A stretch of DNA of 64,000 nucleotides from Azospirillum sp. TSA2s (lineage in GTDB: Bacteria; Pseudomonadota; Alphaproteobacteria; Azospirillales; Azospirillaceae), in assembly GCF_004923315.1 (NCBI RefSeq), contig NZ_CP039642.1, forward strand, positions 248,001 through 312,000, in the 5' to 3' direction. This document shows positions 24,531 through 32,790 of this stretch, piece by piece; the stretch's first letter is position 1, and every line of letters begins with the position of its first letter. The notes beneath the pieces were generated by a model. The model saw nothing but the letters and a program-made list of their open reading frames with translations. It ran no database searches and was not told where the DNA came from. The position numbers and the translations under genes were made by a program.

Positions 24531-25547
24531 TTACAGCTTGGCCGCCGCGTCGAACACCGCGTGGCTATAGGCGCCTTCCGGCTTCTTCGAGATGACCGGG
24601 GTGGAGGCGCCCGACATCAGGATGTCCACCGTGCGGTTGAAGTCGGCCGGGTCGAGATAGCCGGTGCCCTTGGCGCCGCCGTCGATCAGCTTGGCGACCT
24701 CCTGCATCATGGTGGTCTGGTGCTCCTCGGTCTGGGCGCCGGTGGTGTCGTTCTCCAGCACGATCTTCACCGCCTCGTCCTGGTTCTTGGCGGCGTATTC
24801 CCAGCCCTTGGCCGAGGCCTTCACGAACTTCGCCAGCTTCTCCACCATCTTCGGATCGGACAGCGCCTTTTCCGTGGCGTAGAGGCCATCCTCCAGGGTG
24901 GCGACGCCCTGGTCCTGATACTTGAAGACGGTCAGTTCGTCGGCCTTCATTCCGGCTTCGATCAGCTGCCAATATTCGTTGTAGGTCATGGTGGAGATGC
25001 AGCTGGCTTGCTTCTGCAGCAGCGGATCGACGTTGAAGCCCTGCTTCAGAACCTTGACGTCCGGGGTCGAGCCGGAGGTGGAATAGCCCAGCTTGCTCAT
25101 CCAGGACAGGAAGGGATATTCGTTGCCGGAGAACCAGACGCCCAGCGTGTGGCCCTTGAAGTCCTTCGGGTCCTTGATGTTGGCGTCCTTGCGGCAGGTC
25201 AGCATCATGCCGGACTTCTGGAACATCTGGGCGATGTTGACCAGCGGCACGCCCTTTTCCCGGCTGGCGAGCGCCGACGGCATCCAGTCGACGATCACGT
25301 CGGCGCCGCCCGCGGCGATGACCTGGGTCGGGTTGATGTCGGGGCCGCCGGCCTTGATGGTGACGTCCAGCCCGGCGTCCTTGTAGAAGCCCTTGGCCGC
25401 CGCGACGTAATAGCCGGCGAACTGGGCCTGGGTGACCCATTTCAGCTGGAGCGTCAGCGGATCGGCGGCGGCGGCCGGCGCGCCCCAGCCGGCGAGGCCG
25501 GTGAGCGCGGTGGCGGCGAGCAGGACGGCGGAGGCAAGGGTCTTCAT
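24531..25547 (-). CDS. ABC importer substrate-binding protein, NMT1/THI5 family
   Basis: The 338-residue protein has a Sec signal peptide (MKTLASAVLLAATALTGLAG, cleavage near APAAAADP). A NMT1/THI5-like periplasmic domain follows, starting LTLQLKWVTQAQFAGYYVAA with GLDVTIKAGGPDINPTQVIA and GADVIVDWMPSALA. Family members bind hydroxymethylpyrimidine, riboflavin, sulfonates or related small molecules. The QFAGYY motif is typical of the pyrimidine/riboflavin-type branch, but the ligand cannot be fixed from sequence. It is the last gene of an ATPase-permease-permease-binding protein unit. GAGGA precedes the start at 25547; an in-frame extension to 25655 runs into the permease gene and is rejected. 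Confidence 0.87.
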   Translation of the reverse strand: MKTLASAVLLAATALTGLAGWGAPAAAADPLTLQLKWVTQAQFAGYYVAAAKGFYKDAGLDVTIKAGGPDINPTQVIAAGGADVIVDWMPSALASREKGVPLVNIAQMFQKSGMMLTCRKDANIKDPKDFKGHTLGVWFSGNEYPFLSWMSKLGYSTSGSTPDVKVLKQGFNVDPLLQKQASCISTMTYNEYWQLIEAGMKADELTVFKYQDQGVATLEDGLYATEKALSDPKMVEKLAKFVKASAKGWEYAAKNQDEAVKIVLENDTTGAQTEEHQTTMMQEVAKLIDGGAKGTGYLDPADFNRTVDILMSGASTPVISKKPEGAYSHAVFDAAAKL

Positions 25548-25593
25548 CGCGTTCGATCCTCTTCTGGCTGGAGTTTGTCTTGGCTTGAGGCGG

Positions 25594-26709
25594 TCAGCGT
25601 TTGCGGAAAGACGGGTGCCAGGCGGTGACATGCCGCTCCGCCAGTGCAAGCGCACCGTAGAGCAGCGATCCGGTCAGGGCGGCGACGGCGATGGTCGCCC
25701 ACACGACATCCAGATTCATCCGGGCGACCTGGGTGGAGATGCGGAAGCCCATCCCCACCACCGGCGTCCCGAAGAACTCGGCGACGATGGCCCCGATAAG
25801 TGCCAAGGTCGAGTTGATCTTCAGTCCGTTGAACAAAAAGGGCAAGGCGCAGGGAAGCCGAAGCATCGCCAACGTGCGCCAGTAGCCGGCGCCGTAGGAG
25901 CGCATCAGGTCGAGCTGGATGCGCTCGGCGCTCTGCAGCCCGGCCAGCGTGTTGATAAGCATCGGAAAAAAGGTCATCACCACAATGACGGCGGCCTTGG
26001 ACTGCCAGTCGAAGCCGAACCACATCACCATGATCGGCGCGATGCCCACCACCGGCACGGCGCTGGCGAGATTGCCGAGCGGCAGCAGCCCGCGCGCCAG
26101 GAAGGGCACCCGGTCGGCCAGGATCGCCACAATGAGTCCGGCACCGCAGCCGATCAGGTAGCCGCGCAGGACGGAGGTCAGCACCGTTTGGCGGAAATCG
26201 TCCCACAGGTCGGCGGCATTGGCGGCGAAGGCGGTCAGCGCGAGGCTCGGCGGCGGCAGCAGGATGGTCGGCACCTGGAAGCCGCGGGTCAGGATCTCCC
26301 ACAGCATGACCAGCGCCAGCCCGAACAGGGCGGGACCGGCCAGCCGCGCCGGACCGCTCACCCCCGCCAGCAGGGCCAGCACCCGCCACAGCAGCAGGGT
26401 GGCGCCGGCCAGATAAACCCACAGCCCGTTGGCTTGGGCGAGGGCGTGGCCCTGCGTCAGCAGCACCAGCGGCGCGGCATAGGCGGCGGCGACTCCGGCC
26501 AGCAGCAGCAGGGCCTCTCCCAGAGCGGTGCCGGGCAGCCGCCTCGCCAGAATGGTCGCGACGGTCAGTGCGAAGAGGGCCAGGGCTGCCGGTATCTGCG
26601 GCAGATACAGGGCGGTGCCGTCGAGCGTGGCGACGGGCAGCAACGGGGCGGCCAGCATCACCAGCGGCCAAGGGGCCATGGCGGGGCGGGCTATTTTGGA
26701 CCGAGTCAT
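25594..26709 (-). CDS. ABC importer permease with an extra N-terminal membrane domain
   Basis: The 371-residue product ends with a BPD_transp_1 permease domain (about residues 150-371), whose EAA-type cytoplasmic loop includes SYGAGYWRTLAMLRLPCALP. Ahead of it are about 140 residues with four to five further hydrophobic segments (LVMLAAPLLPVA, ALALFALTVATILA, LLLLAGVAAAYAAP and others). The usual SsuC-type permease is 250-290 residues, so the N-terminus is an addition. Its ATG overlaps the stop of the preceding permease gene in an ATGA, showing tight coupling. Confidence 0.87.
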   Translation of the reverse strand: MTRSKIARPAMAPWPLVMLAAPLLPVATLDGTALYLPQIPAALALFALTVATILARRLPGTALGEALLLLAGVAAAYAAPLVLLTQGHALAQANGLWVYLAGATLLLWRVLALLAGVSGPARLAGPALFGLALVMLWEILTRGFQVPTILLPPPSLALTAFAANAADLWDDFRQTVLTSVLRGYLIGCGAGLIVAILADRVPFLARGLLPLGNLASAVPVVGIAPIMVMWFGFDWQSKAAVIVVMTFFPMLINTLAGLQSAERIQLDLMRSYGAGYWRTLAMLRLPCALPFLFNGLKINSTLALIGAIVAEFFGTPVVGMGFRISTQVARMNLDVVWATIAVAALTGSLLYGALALAERHVTAWHPSFRKR

Positions 26710-27578
26710 CGCGCACCTCCCCGGCCACCCGGCACCAGCGCCCGTTCGGCGAGGCCGACGGCGGCGACCAGCGTGACGCTCAGCAATGCTGCCATCACCA
26801 GCGCGCTCCAGATCTGCACGGTCTGGCCATAGTAGGAGCCGGACAGCAGCCGGGCGCCCAACCCCGCCTGCCCACCGGTCGGCAGCTCGGCGACGATGGC
26901 GCCGACGACGCTGGCGGCGACCGCGATCTTCAGGCTGGTGAACAGATAGGGCAGGGAGGCCGGCAGGCGCAGCAGGCGGAAGGTCTGGGCGGTGCCGGCG
27001 CTGTAGGTCCGCATCAGGTCCAGCGTCAGCGGATCGGCGGAGCGCAGCCCCTTCACCATGCCGATGGTGATCGGGAAGAAGCAGAGATAGGCGGCGATGA
27101 TCGCCTTGGGCAGCAGGCCGGTGAAGCCGATGTTGCCGAGAATCACCACGATCATCGGCGCAATCGCCAGGATCGGCACGGTCTGGGACGCGATGACCCA
27201 GGGCAGCAGGCTCGATTCCAGCGTGCGCGCCTGGACGATCCCCGCTGCCAGCGCCACCCCCAGCACCACCCCCATGCCGAAGCCGGCCAGCGCCGCCCCG
27301 GCGGTGACGCCGGTGTGGTAGAGCAGGTTGCGGATGCTGGTCACCGGATAGCCGGTCAGGGAATTGTAGAGGTCCAGCGCCACCTGATCCGGCGTCGGCA
27401 GGATCGGGCGCTTCATCGCCAGCGTGGCGCGGATCAGGTCGGCGGTGGTCCAACCCTGGCCGGCGCGGTTCAGCGCGTCCGTCGCCATCGGCGCATTCAG
27501 CCAGACCGCACCGGCGTACCACAGCACCAGCACCGCCAGCGCCATCACGGCCACCGGCAGCGTCTTCTTAGTCGTCAT
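26706..27578 (-). CDS. ABC importer permease (SsuC/ThiX type)
   Basis: The 290-residue product has six hydrophobic segments and the EAA-type loop TYSAGTAQTFRLLRLPASLP characteristic of the BPD_transp_1 permeases of nitrate/sulfonate/NMT1-type importers. It lies between the ATPase gene, whose last 11 bases it overlaps, and the second permease, with which it overlaps by four bases. The two permeases probably form a heterodimer in the inner membrane. Confidence 0.88.
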   Translation of the reverse strand: MTTKKTLPVAVMALAVLVLWYAGAVWLNAPMATDALNRAGQGWTTADLIRATLAMKRPILPTPDQVALDLYNSLTGYPVTSIRNLLYHTGVTAGAALAGFGMGVVLGVALAAGIVQARTLESSLLPWVIASQTVPILAIAPMIVVILGNIGFTGLLPKAIIAAYLCFFPITIGMVKGLRSADPLTLDLMRTYSAGTAQTFRLLRLPASLPYLFTSLKIAVAASVVGAIVAELPTGGQAGLGARLLSGSYYGQTVQIWSALVMAALLSVTLVAAVGLAERALVPGGRGGAR

Positions 27579-28410
27579 AGCTGTGGCCCTCCATCAGCCC
27601 TTCGCGGACGCGGTGGGCGATGCGCTGGAACTCCGGGCTTTCGCGGATGTCCAGCGTGCGCTCGCGCGGCAGGTCGCGGTCGCAGTCGATGACGTCGAGG
27701 ATGCGGCCGGGACGCGGGCTCATCACCACGATGCGGGTGGAGAGGAAGACCGCCTCGGCAATCGAGTGGGTGACGAAGATGCAGGTCTTGCGGGTGCTGA
27801 GCCACAGGCGGGTGAGCTGAAGGTTCAGATGGTCGCGGGTGATCTCGTCGAGCGCGCCGAAGGGTTCGTCCATCAGCAGCAGGTCCGGATTGAAGGCTAG
27901 CGCGCGGGCGATGGACACCCGCTGCTGCATGCCGCCGGACAGCTGCCAGGGGAATTTGCGCTCGAAGCCGGAGAGGCCGACGAGGTCCAGCTGTTCGCGG
28001 GCGCGCTGCTGCCGTTCGGCCTTGGGCAAGCCCATGATCTCCAGCGGCAGCATGACGTTGCGCTCCACCGTCCGCCACGGGTAGAGCGCCGGGGCCTGGA
28101 AGACATAGCCGTAGGCGCGTTTCAGCCGTGCCTGTTCCGGCGTCATGCCGTTGACCGTCACCTCGCCGGAGGTCGGATGTTCCAGATCGGCGACCACCCG
28201 CATCAGCGTGGTCTTGCCGCAACCGCTGGGACCGATCAGCGAGATGAAATCGCCCTTGGCAATCGACAGGCTGACGTCGCTCAGCGCGTAGACCGGATGG
28301 TCGGCCGCCTGATAGGTCAGGGTCAGGTTGCGGATGTCGACGATGGTGCGCGGCGCGGGATCTGCGCCCGGCGGAACCAGAGTGAGCGGTGCGGGCTGGG
28401 CGGCTGGCAC
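27568..28410 (-). CDS. ABC importer ATP-binding protein (SsuB/TauB type)
   Basis: The 280-residue ATPase has Walker A SLIGPSGCGKTTLMR, Q-loop region GYVFQAPALYPW, signature QLSGGMQQRVSIARAL, Walker B LLLMDEPFGALDE and the H-loop VTHSIAEAVFL, the standard set for NMT1/nitrate/sulfonate importers. The GTG at 28410 is chosen because AAGGGA precedes it with an eight-base spacer and there is no suitable ATG. The open frame extends much further upstream, through the family A repeat, without coding signs. It heads the importer unit, and no TPP or FMN riboswitch could be recognised in its leader. Confidence 0.88.
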   Translation of the reverse strand: MPAAQPAPLTLVPPGADPAPRTIVDIRNLTLTYQAADHPVYALSDVSLSIAKGDFISLIGPSGCGKTTLMRVVADLEHPTSGEVTVNGMTPEQARLKRAYGYVFQAPALYPWRTVERNVMLPLEIMGLPKAERQQRAREQLDLVGLSGFERKFPWQLSGGMQQRVSIARALAFNPDLLLMDEPFGALDEITRDHLNLQLTRLWLSTRKTCIFVTHSIAEAVFLSTRIVVMSPRPGRILDVIDCDRDLPRERTLDIRESPEFQRIAHRVREGLMEGHSYDD

Positions 28411-28864
28411 GGCGGTCGTCCCTTCGCGTTGTCGTCTGTCGCGGAGGACGGGAGCAAGAAGCGAGCCAGACGGGGTGGGGGTGGGAATGTTCGCCGGTAG
28501 TTGGTTGTTATTACAGAGAGAAAACTTGTCCGTCGGGACAGGAACTGACGGGGTGGACAGTGTTCGGGTGCGTGCGCTTCGATGGAGCCGCACAATTTTC
28601 GGGCTGAGGCTGTGTGGGTGGTGAATTTTCGGGCAATGGAGGAATGCCCTCTCCCGCCCCGGGAGAGGGAGGGACCCGCCGAAGGCGGGAGGGTGAGGGG
28701 CAATCCGGACATGGATCTCGTATTCTTGGATCACCCCTCACCCTTCCCATGCTCCGCATGGGCCCCTTCCCTCTCCCGGGACGGGAGAGGGTATTCACAC
28801 CACCCTTGCCAGTCCTGCCCCGTCCCCGCTAACTGTTCGGACAGCCGACAAATGCACGGGTCCC
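28411..28864. other. Divergent intergenic region between the ABC importer and marC
   Basis: The region contains family A copy A3 (28647-28791), a GTCCGTCGGGAC hairpin near 28528-28540 and no credible gene. The importer leader was inspected for TPP (CUGAGA), FMN and purine aptamer cores without success. Promoters for both directions must lie here, but none stands out. Confidence 0.5.
28647..28791. repeat. Family A palindrome, copy A3
   Basis: The terminal CCCTCTCCCG..CGGGAGAGGG hairpins and inner GGGTGAGGGG/CCCCTCACCC are as in the other copies. The centre (ATCCGGACATGGATCTCG) is different. It lies between the divergent importer and marC genes. Confidence 0.85.
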
Positions 28865-29527
28865 ATGCTCGACAGTTTCCTGCTCGCCTTCACCGCCCTG
28901 TTCTCCATCGTCAATCCGCTGGCGATGGCGCTGATCTTCAGTCAGGTGACGGCAGACAGCAGTCCGCGCGATCGGGCGCGGCTGGCCGGGCTGGTCAGCA
29001 TCTATTCGGCCATCGTCATGCTGACCGCGCTGTGGGCGGGTGCCTATGTGCTGAACTTCTTCGGCGTGTCGATGGCGGCGCTGCGGATCGCCGGCGGCTT
29101 CGTGGTGGCCGAACGGGCCTGGGCGCTGCTGACCGCGCCGGAACGGCACGAGGCGCGCAAGCAGGAACAGGCCGCCCCGACCGGCGACAACGACCGGCTG
29201 GCGGAATCGGCCTTCTTCCCGATGACGATCCCCTTCACCACCGGGCCGGGCACCATTTCGGTCGCCATCGCGCTGGGCTCCACCCGCCCGACGCACGGGG
29301 CCGGCGGGCTGATGGAGTTCTTCCTGGGCATGTCGGGGGCGGCGCTGGCAATTGCCGCCCTGGTCTGGCTGTCCTACCGCTCCGCCGACCGCATCGTCGC
29401 CTTCCTGGGGCCGACGCGGGTGCGGGTGCTGACGCGGCTGTTCGCCTTCCTGCTGTTCTGCGTCGGCGTCCAGATCCTGCTGACCGGTGTTCTGGACGCC
29501 TTCCCGCTGCTGTCGCAGAAGGGCTGA
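28865..29527 (+). CDS. MarC family integral membrane protein
   Basis: The 220-residue product has six hydrophobic segments and the two half-repeats of the MarC/UPF0056 family: FTALFSIVNPLAMALIF near the N-terminus and FFPMTIPFTTGPGTISVAIA in the middle. The function of MarC proteins is unknown; early links to multiple antibiotic resistance in E. coli were not confirmed. It stands alone, 2 bases before the 3' end of the convergent paaK gene. There is no good Shine-Dalgarno, so expression may be low or the start a little different. Confidence 0.87.
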   Translation: MLDSFLLAFTALFSIVNPLAMALIFSQVTADSSPRDRARLAGLVSIYSAIVMLTALWAGAYVLNFFGVSMAALRIAGGFVVAERAWALLTAPERHEARKQEQAAPTGDNDRLAESAFFPMTIPFTTGPGTISVAIALGSTRPTHGAGGLMEFFLGMSGAALAIAALVWLSYRSADRIVAFLGPTRVRVLTRLFAFLLFCVGVQILLTGVLDAFPLLSQKG

Positions 29528-29529
29528 TC

Positions 29530-30855
29530 TCAAGCCTTCGGACGCAGGTCCTGCACGCGCTTGGCCTTGCCGATGGACCGGGCGATGCCGCCGGGTTCGA
29601 CAGCCTCGACGCGGGTGCTGATGCCGATCAGCGACTTGATCGAGTGCTGCAGGTGCTTGGCGTGGCCATCCCATTCCGACGGGTGGATGTCCTCGTGCAT
29701 CTCCACCCGGACGGCGAGGTTGTCCATGTGGCCGTCGCGGCTGACCACCAGTTCATAGTGCGGGGCGAGCGCCGGGATCTTGCAGATCAGCTCCTCGACC
29801 TGGGTCGGGAAGACGTTCACGCCGCGGATGATGAGCATGTCGTCGGAGCGGCCGGTGATCTTGTCCATCCGCCGCATGCCGCGCGCCGTCGGCGGCAGCA
29901 GCCGGGTCAGGTCGCGGGTGCGGTAGCGGATGACCGGCATGCCCTGCTTGGTCAGGGTGGTGAAGACCAGCTCGCCGTATGAGCCGTCGGGCAGCACCTC
30001 GCCGCTGTCGGGGTCGATGATCTCGGGATAGAAATGGTCCTCCCAGATCACCGGGCCGTCCTTGGTCTCGACGCATTCCGACGCCACGCCCGGCCCCATC
30101 ACCTCCGACAGACCGTAGATGTCGACGGCGTGGATGTTGAAGGTGCGCTCGATCTCCTCGCGCAGAGCGCCGGTCCAGGGCTCGGCGCCGAAGATGCCGA
30201 CGCGCAGGCTGGTGCTGCGCGGGTCGATGCCCTGGCGGCGCATCTCGTCGGCGATGTTCAGCATGTAGGACGGCGTGACCATGATGATGGTCGGCTTGAA
30301 GTCCTGGATCAGCTGGACCTGCTTTTCGGTCTGGCCGCCCGACATCGGGATGACGGTGCAGCCCAGCCGCTCCGCCCCGTAATGGGCGCCGAGGCCGCCG
30401 GTGAACAGGCCGTAGCCATAGGCGATGTGCACCCGGTCGCCGCGCGTGCCGCCGGCGGCGCGGATGGAGCGGGCGACGACCTCCGCCCATACGTCGATGT
30501 CGCCCTTGGTGTAGCCGACCACCGTCGGCCGCCCGGTGGTGCCGCTGGAGGCATGGACGCGCACGATGTCCTCCATCGGCACGGCGAACATGCCGAAGGG
30601 GTAGGCCTGGCGCAGGTCATCCTTCACGGTGAAGGGGAACAGCGCCAGATCCTTCAGCTCCTTGAAGTCGTCGGGATGGACGCCCTTCGCCTCGCACTTG
30701 GCGCGGAAGGGGGCCACGTTGGCGTAGGAATGGCGGAGCGACCATGCCAGCCGCTCCGTCTGCATCGCCACGATCTCGTCACGGCTGGCGAACTCGTAGC
30801 GGTCCATTCCGGCTTTCGCGCCCTGGTTAACGCCGGTATCGGTCATGATGGACAT
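29530..30855 (-). CDS. paaK: Phenylacetate--CoA ligase
   Basis: The 441-residue product is a compact adenylate-forming enzyme. It has the phosphate-binding loop VHASSGTTGRPTVVGYTKGD, MSGGQTEKQVQLIQDF, VDIYGLSEVMGPGVASEC for aryl-adenylate binding and the C-terminal domain with DMLIIRGVNVFPTQVEELI, all as in PaaK. It activates phenylacetate to phenylacetyl-CoA with ATP, the entry step for the rest of the cluster. GGGGAGAAG precedes the ATG at 30855; an ATG at 30846 is a weaker alternative. It is the last gene of the paaABCDE-N-GHIJK series. Confidence 0.96.
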   Translation of the reverse strand: MSIMTDTGVNQGAKAGMDRYEFASRDEIVAMQTERLAWSLRHSYANVAPFRAKCEAKGVHPDDFKELKDLALFPFTVKDDLRQAYPFGMFAVPMEDIVRVHASSGTTGRPTVVGYTKGDIDVWAEVVARSIRAAGGTRGDRVHIAYGYGLFTGGLGAHYGAERLGCTVIPMSGGQTEKQVQLIQDFKPTIIMVTPSYMLNIADEMRRQGIDPRSTSLRVGIFGAEPWTGALREEIERTFNIHAVDIYGLSEVMGPGVASECVETKDGPVIWEDHFYPEIIDPDSGEVLPDGSYGELVFTTLTKQGMPVIRYRTRDLTRLLPPTARGMRRMDKITGRSDDMLIIRGVNVFPTQVEELICKIPALAPHYELVVSRDGHMDNLAVRVEMHEDIHPSEWDGHAKHLQHSIKSLIGISTRVEAVEPGGIARSIGKAKRVQDLRPKA

Positions 30856-30917
30856 GGTGCGCTTCTCCCCTTCGTACTGATGCCCGGCGCTTGGCGGCCG
30901 GTGATGCCGATTTTTGT

Positions 30918-32126
30918 TCAGACCCGCTCCACCATCATGGCGATGCCCTGACCGACGCCGATGCACATGGTGCAGAGCGCGCGGGTCGCCTTGCGGTCCT
31001 CCAGTTCCATCACCGCGCTGGCGACCAGACGGGTGCCGCTGGCGCCCAGCGGGTGGCCGAGAGCGATGGCGCCGCCGTTGGGGTTCACATGCTCGGCATC
31101 GTCGGGCAGGCCCAGCATGCGCAGCACGGCGAGACCCTGGGCGGCGAAGGCCTCGTTCAGCTCGATCACGTCGACGTCGCCGATGGAGAGGCCGAGGCGG
31201 GCCAGCAGCTTCTGCGTCGCCGGGGCCGGGCCGATGCCCATGACGCGCGGCGCCACGCCGGCCACCGCGGTGCCGACGACGCGGGCGCGCGGGGTCAGGC
31301 CGTAGCGCTTCACCGCGTCGGCCGAGGCGACGATCACCGCGGCGGCGCCGTCATTCACGCCCGACGCGTTGCCGGCGGTGACGCTGCCGCCTTCCTTGCG
31401 GAAGGGGGTGGAGAGCTTGGCCAGTGCCTCCAGCGTGGTGTCGGGGCGCAGATGCTCGTCGGCGGCGACAATGGTCGGCTCGCCCTTGCGGCGGGGGATG
31501 GAGACCGGGACGATCTCACGGGCGAGGCGGCCGGATTCCTGGGCGCGGCCGGCGCGCTGCTGGCTGCGGACGGCGAAGGCGTCCTGGTCGGCGCGGGAGA
31601 TGTTGTAGTCGGCGGCGACGTTCTCCGCCGTCTCCGGCATGCTGTCGATGCCGAACTTCGCCTTCATCAGCGGATTGACGAAGCGCCAGCCGATGGTGGT
31701 GTCGAAGATCTCGGCCTGCCGGGAAAAGGCGCTGTCGGACTTGCCCATGACGAAGGGGGCGCGGGTCATGCTCTCCACGCCGCCGGCGACGATCAGTTCG
31801 GCCTCGCCCGCCTTGATGGCGCGGGCGGCCATGCCGATCGAGTCCATGCCGGAGCCGCAGAGACGGTTGACCGTGGTGCCGGGCACGGCGACCGGCAGAC
31901 CGGCCAGCAGCGCCGCCATGCGGGCGACGTTGCGGTTGTCCTCACCGGCCTGGTTGGCGCAGCCGAGGATCACGTCGTCGACGGCGGACCATTCGACGCC
32001 GGGATTGCGCTCCATCAGGGCCTTCAGCGGCACCGCGGCGAGGTCGTCCGGGCGCACCGGAGCCAGCCCGCCGCCGTAACGGCCGAAGGGGGTGCGGACG
32101 GCATCGCAGATGTAGGCTTCACGCAT
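30918..32126 (-). CDS. paaJ: 3-oxoadipyl-CoA / 3-oxo-5,6-dehydrosuberyl-CoA thiolase
   Basis: The 402-residue thiolase has the nucleophilic Cys in [18 protein letters not shown], the His in [17 protein letters not shown] and the second Cys in [10 protein letters not shown]. The N-terminus [20 protein letters not shown] and the length are typical of PaaJ/PcaF. It releases acetyl-CoA from 3-oxoadipyl-CoA, giving succinyl-CoA, and also cleaves the C8 intermediate of the phenylacetate route. It lies between paaI and paaK in the operon, so PaaJ is preferred over PcaF. Confidence 0.95.
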   Translation of the reverse strand: MREAYICDAVRTPFGRYGGGLAPVRPDDLAAVPLKALMERNPGVEWSAVDDVILGCANQAGEDNRNVARMAALLAGLPVAVPGTTVNRLCGSGMDSIGMAARAIKAGEAELIVAGGVESMTRAPFVMGKSDSAFSRQAEIFDTTIGWRFVNPLMKAKFGIDSMPETAENVAADYNISRADQDAFAVRSQQRAGRAQESGRLAREIVPVSIPRRKGEPTIVAADEHLRPDTTLEALAKLSTPFRKEGGSVTAGNASGVNDGAAAVIVASADAVKRYGLTPRARVVGTAVAGVAPRVMGIGPAPATQKLLARLGLSIGDVDVIELNEAFAAQGLAVLRMLGLPDDAEHVNPNGGAIALGHPLGASGTRLVASAVMELEDRKATRALCTMCIGVGQGIAMMVERV

Positions 32127-32180
32127 GGTTCGCTCCAGAAACTATCAAATGGGGATCGTGACCGTGGCCGCCAGAGGCGT

Positions 32181-32624
32181 TTAGTCCACAGGAATTACGG
32201 TCCCCGCGATGCGCGCCGACTGGCCGCGGAAGAGACCGACCACCGTGCCGTCCTGGTTGGTGACGGTGACGTCGTAGACGCCGGAGCGGCCGCGCTTGTG
32301 CACCTCGCGGCATTCGGCGGTCAGCACGTCGCCCAGCCTGGCCGGAGCCGGGAAGGTGATGGAGCAGCCCGCCGCCACCGTCACCTCGTTCGCCGCGTTG
32401 CAGGCATAGGCGAAGGCGGTGTCGGCCAGCGTGAAGGTCATGCCGCCATGGCCGATGTCGTGGCCGTTCACCATGTCCTTGCGCACGGTCATCGCCATGC
32501 GGGCATAGCCGGGGGCGATCTGCAGCAGCTCGATGCCATGGGCCTGGGCGCAATGGTCACGCTCGTACATGCCGCGGCCGACCGCTTCGGCGAGGGATTG
32601 GGGATTGTGGGGAGCGGTGGTCAT
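32181..32624 (-). CDS. paaI: Hydroxyphenylacetyl-CoA thioesterase PaaI
   Basis: The 147-residue hotdog-fold thioesterase has MVNGHDIGHGGMTFTLADTAFA, carrying the catalytic Asp and the GHGG motif of PaaI, and CSITFPAPARLGDVLTAEC. It hydrolyses ring-hydroxylated phenylacetyl-CoA and so rescues CoA from dead-end intermediates. It is placed between paaH and paaJ, as in E. coli. Family A copy A4 lies between it and the end of paaH. Confidence 0.93.
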   Translation of the reverse strand: MTTAPHNPQSLAEAVGRGMYERDHCAQAHGIELLQIAPGYARMAMTVRKDMVNGHDIGHGGMTFTLADTAFAYACNAANEVTVAAGCSITFPAPARLGDVLTAECREVHKRGRSGVYDVTVTNQDGTVVGLFRGQSARIAGTVIPVD

Positions 32625-32649
32625 GCGGAAAGCTCCTTGCTTCTTGAAT

Positions 32650-32790
32650 CCCTCTCCCGTCCCGGGAGAGGGGGGCGCCGCAGGCGCCGGGTGAGGGGTG
32701 ATCCAAGGATCAGGTGCGTCCGTCTTGGATCACCCCTCACCCTTCCCAAGCTCCGCTTGGGCCCCTTCCCTCTCCCGGGGCGGGAGAGGG
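32650..32790. repeat. Family A palindrome, copy A4 (overlaps paaH 3' end)
   Basis: The terminal and inner palindromes are as in other copies; the centre contains GATCCAAGGATC and CTTGGATC. The right part (32737-32790) is in the paaH reading frame and provides its final 18 codons and TGA. It occupies the paaH-paaI boundary inside the operon. Confidence 0.87.

Noticed and set aside
25548..27522. Single 642-codon permease fusion in the importer
   Set aside because: The upstream part is out of frame with the real first permease (26706-27578); the ATGA overlap at 26706-26709 shows two separate genes.
28411..28650. TPP or FMN riboswitch in the leader of the NMT1/THI5-type importer
   Set aside because: Conserved aptamer cores were not found; only a short simple hairpin is present.
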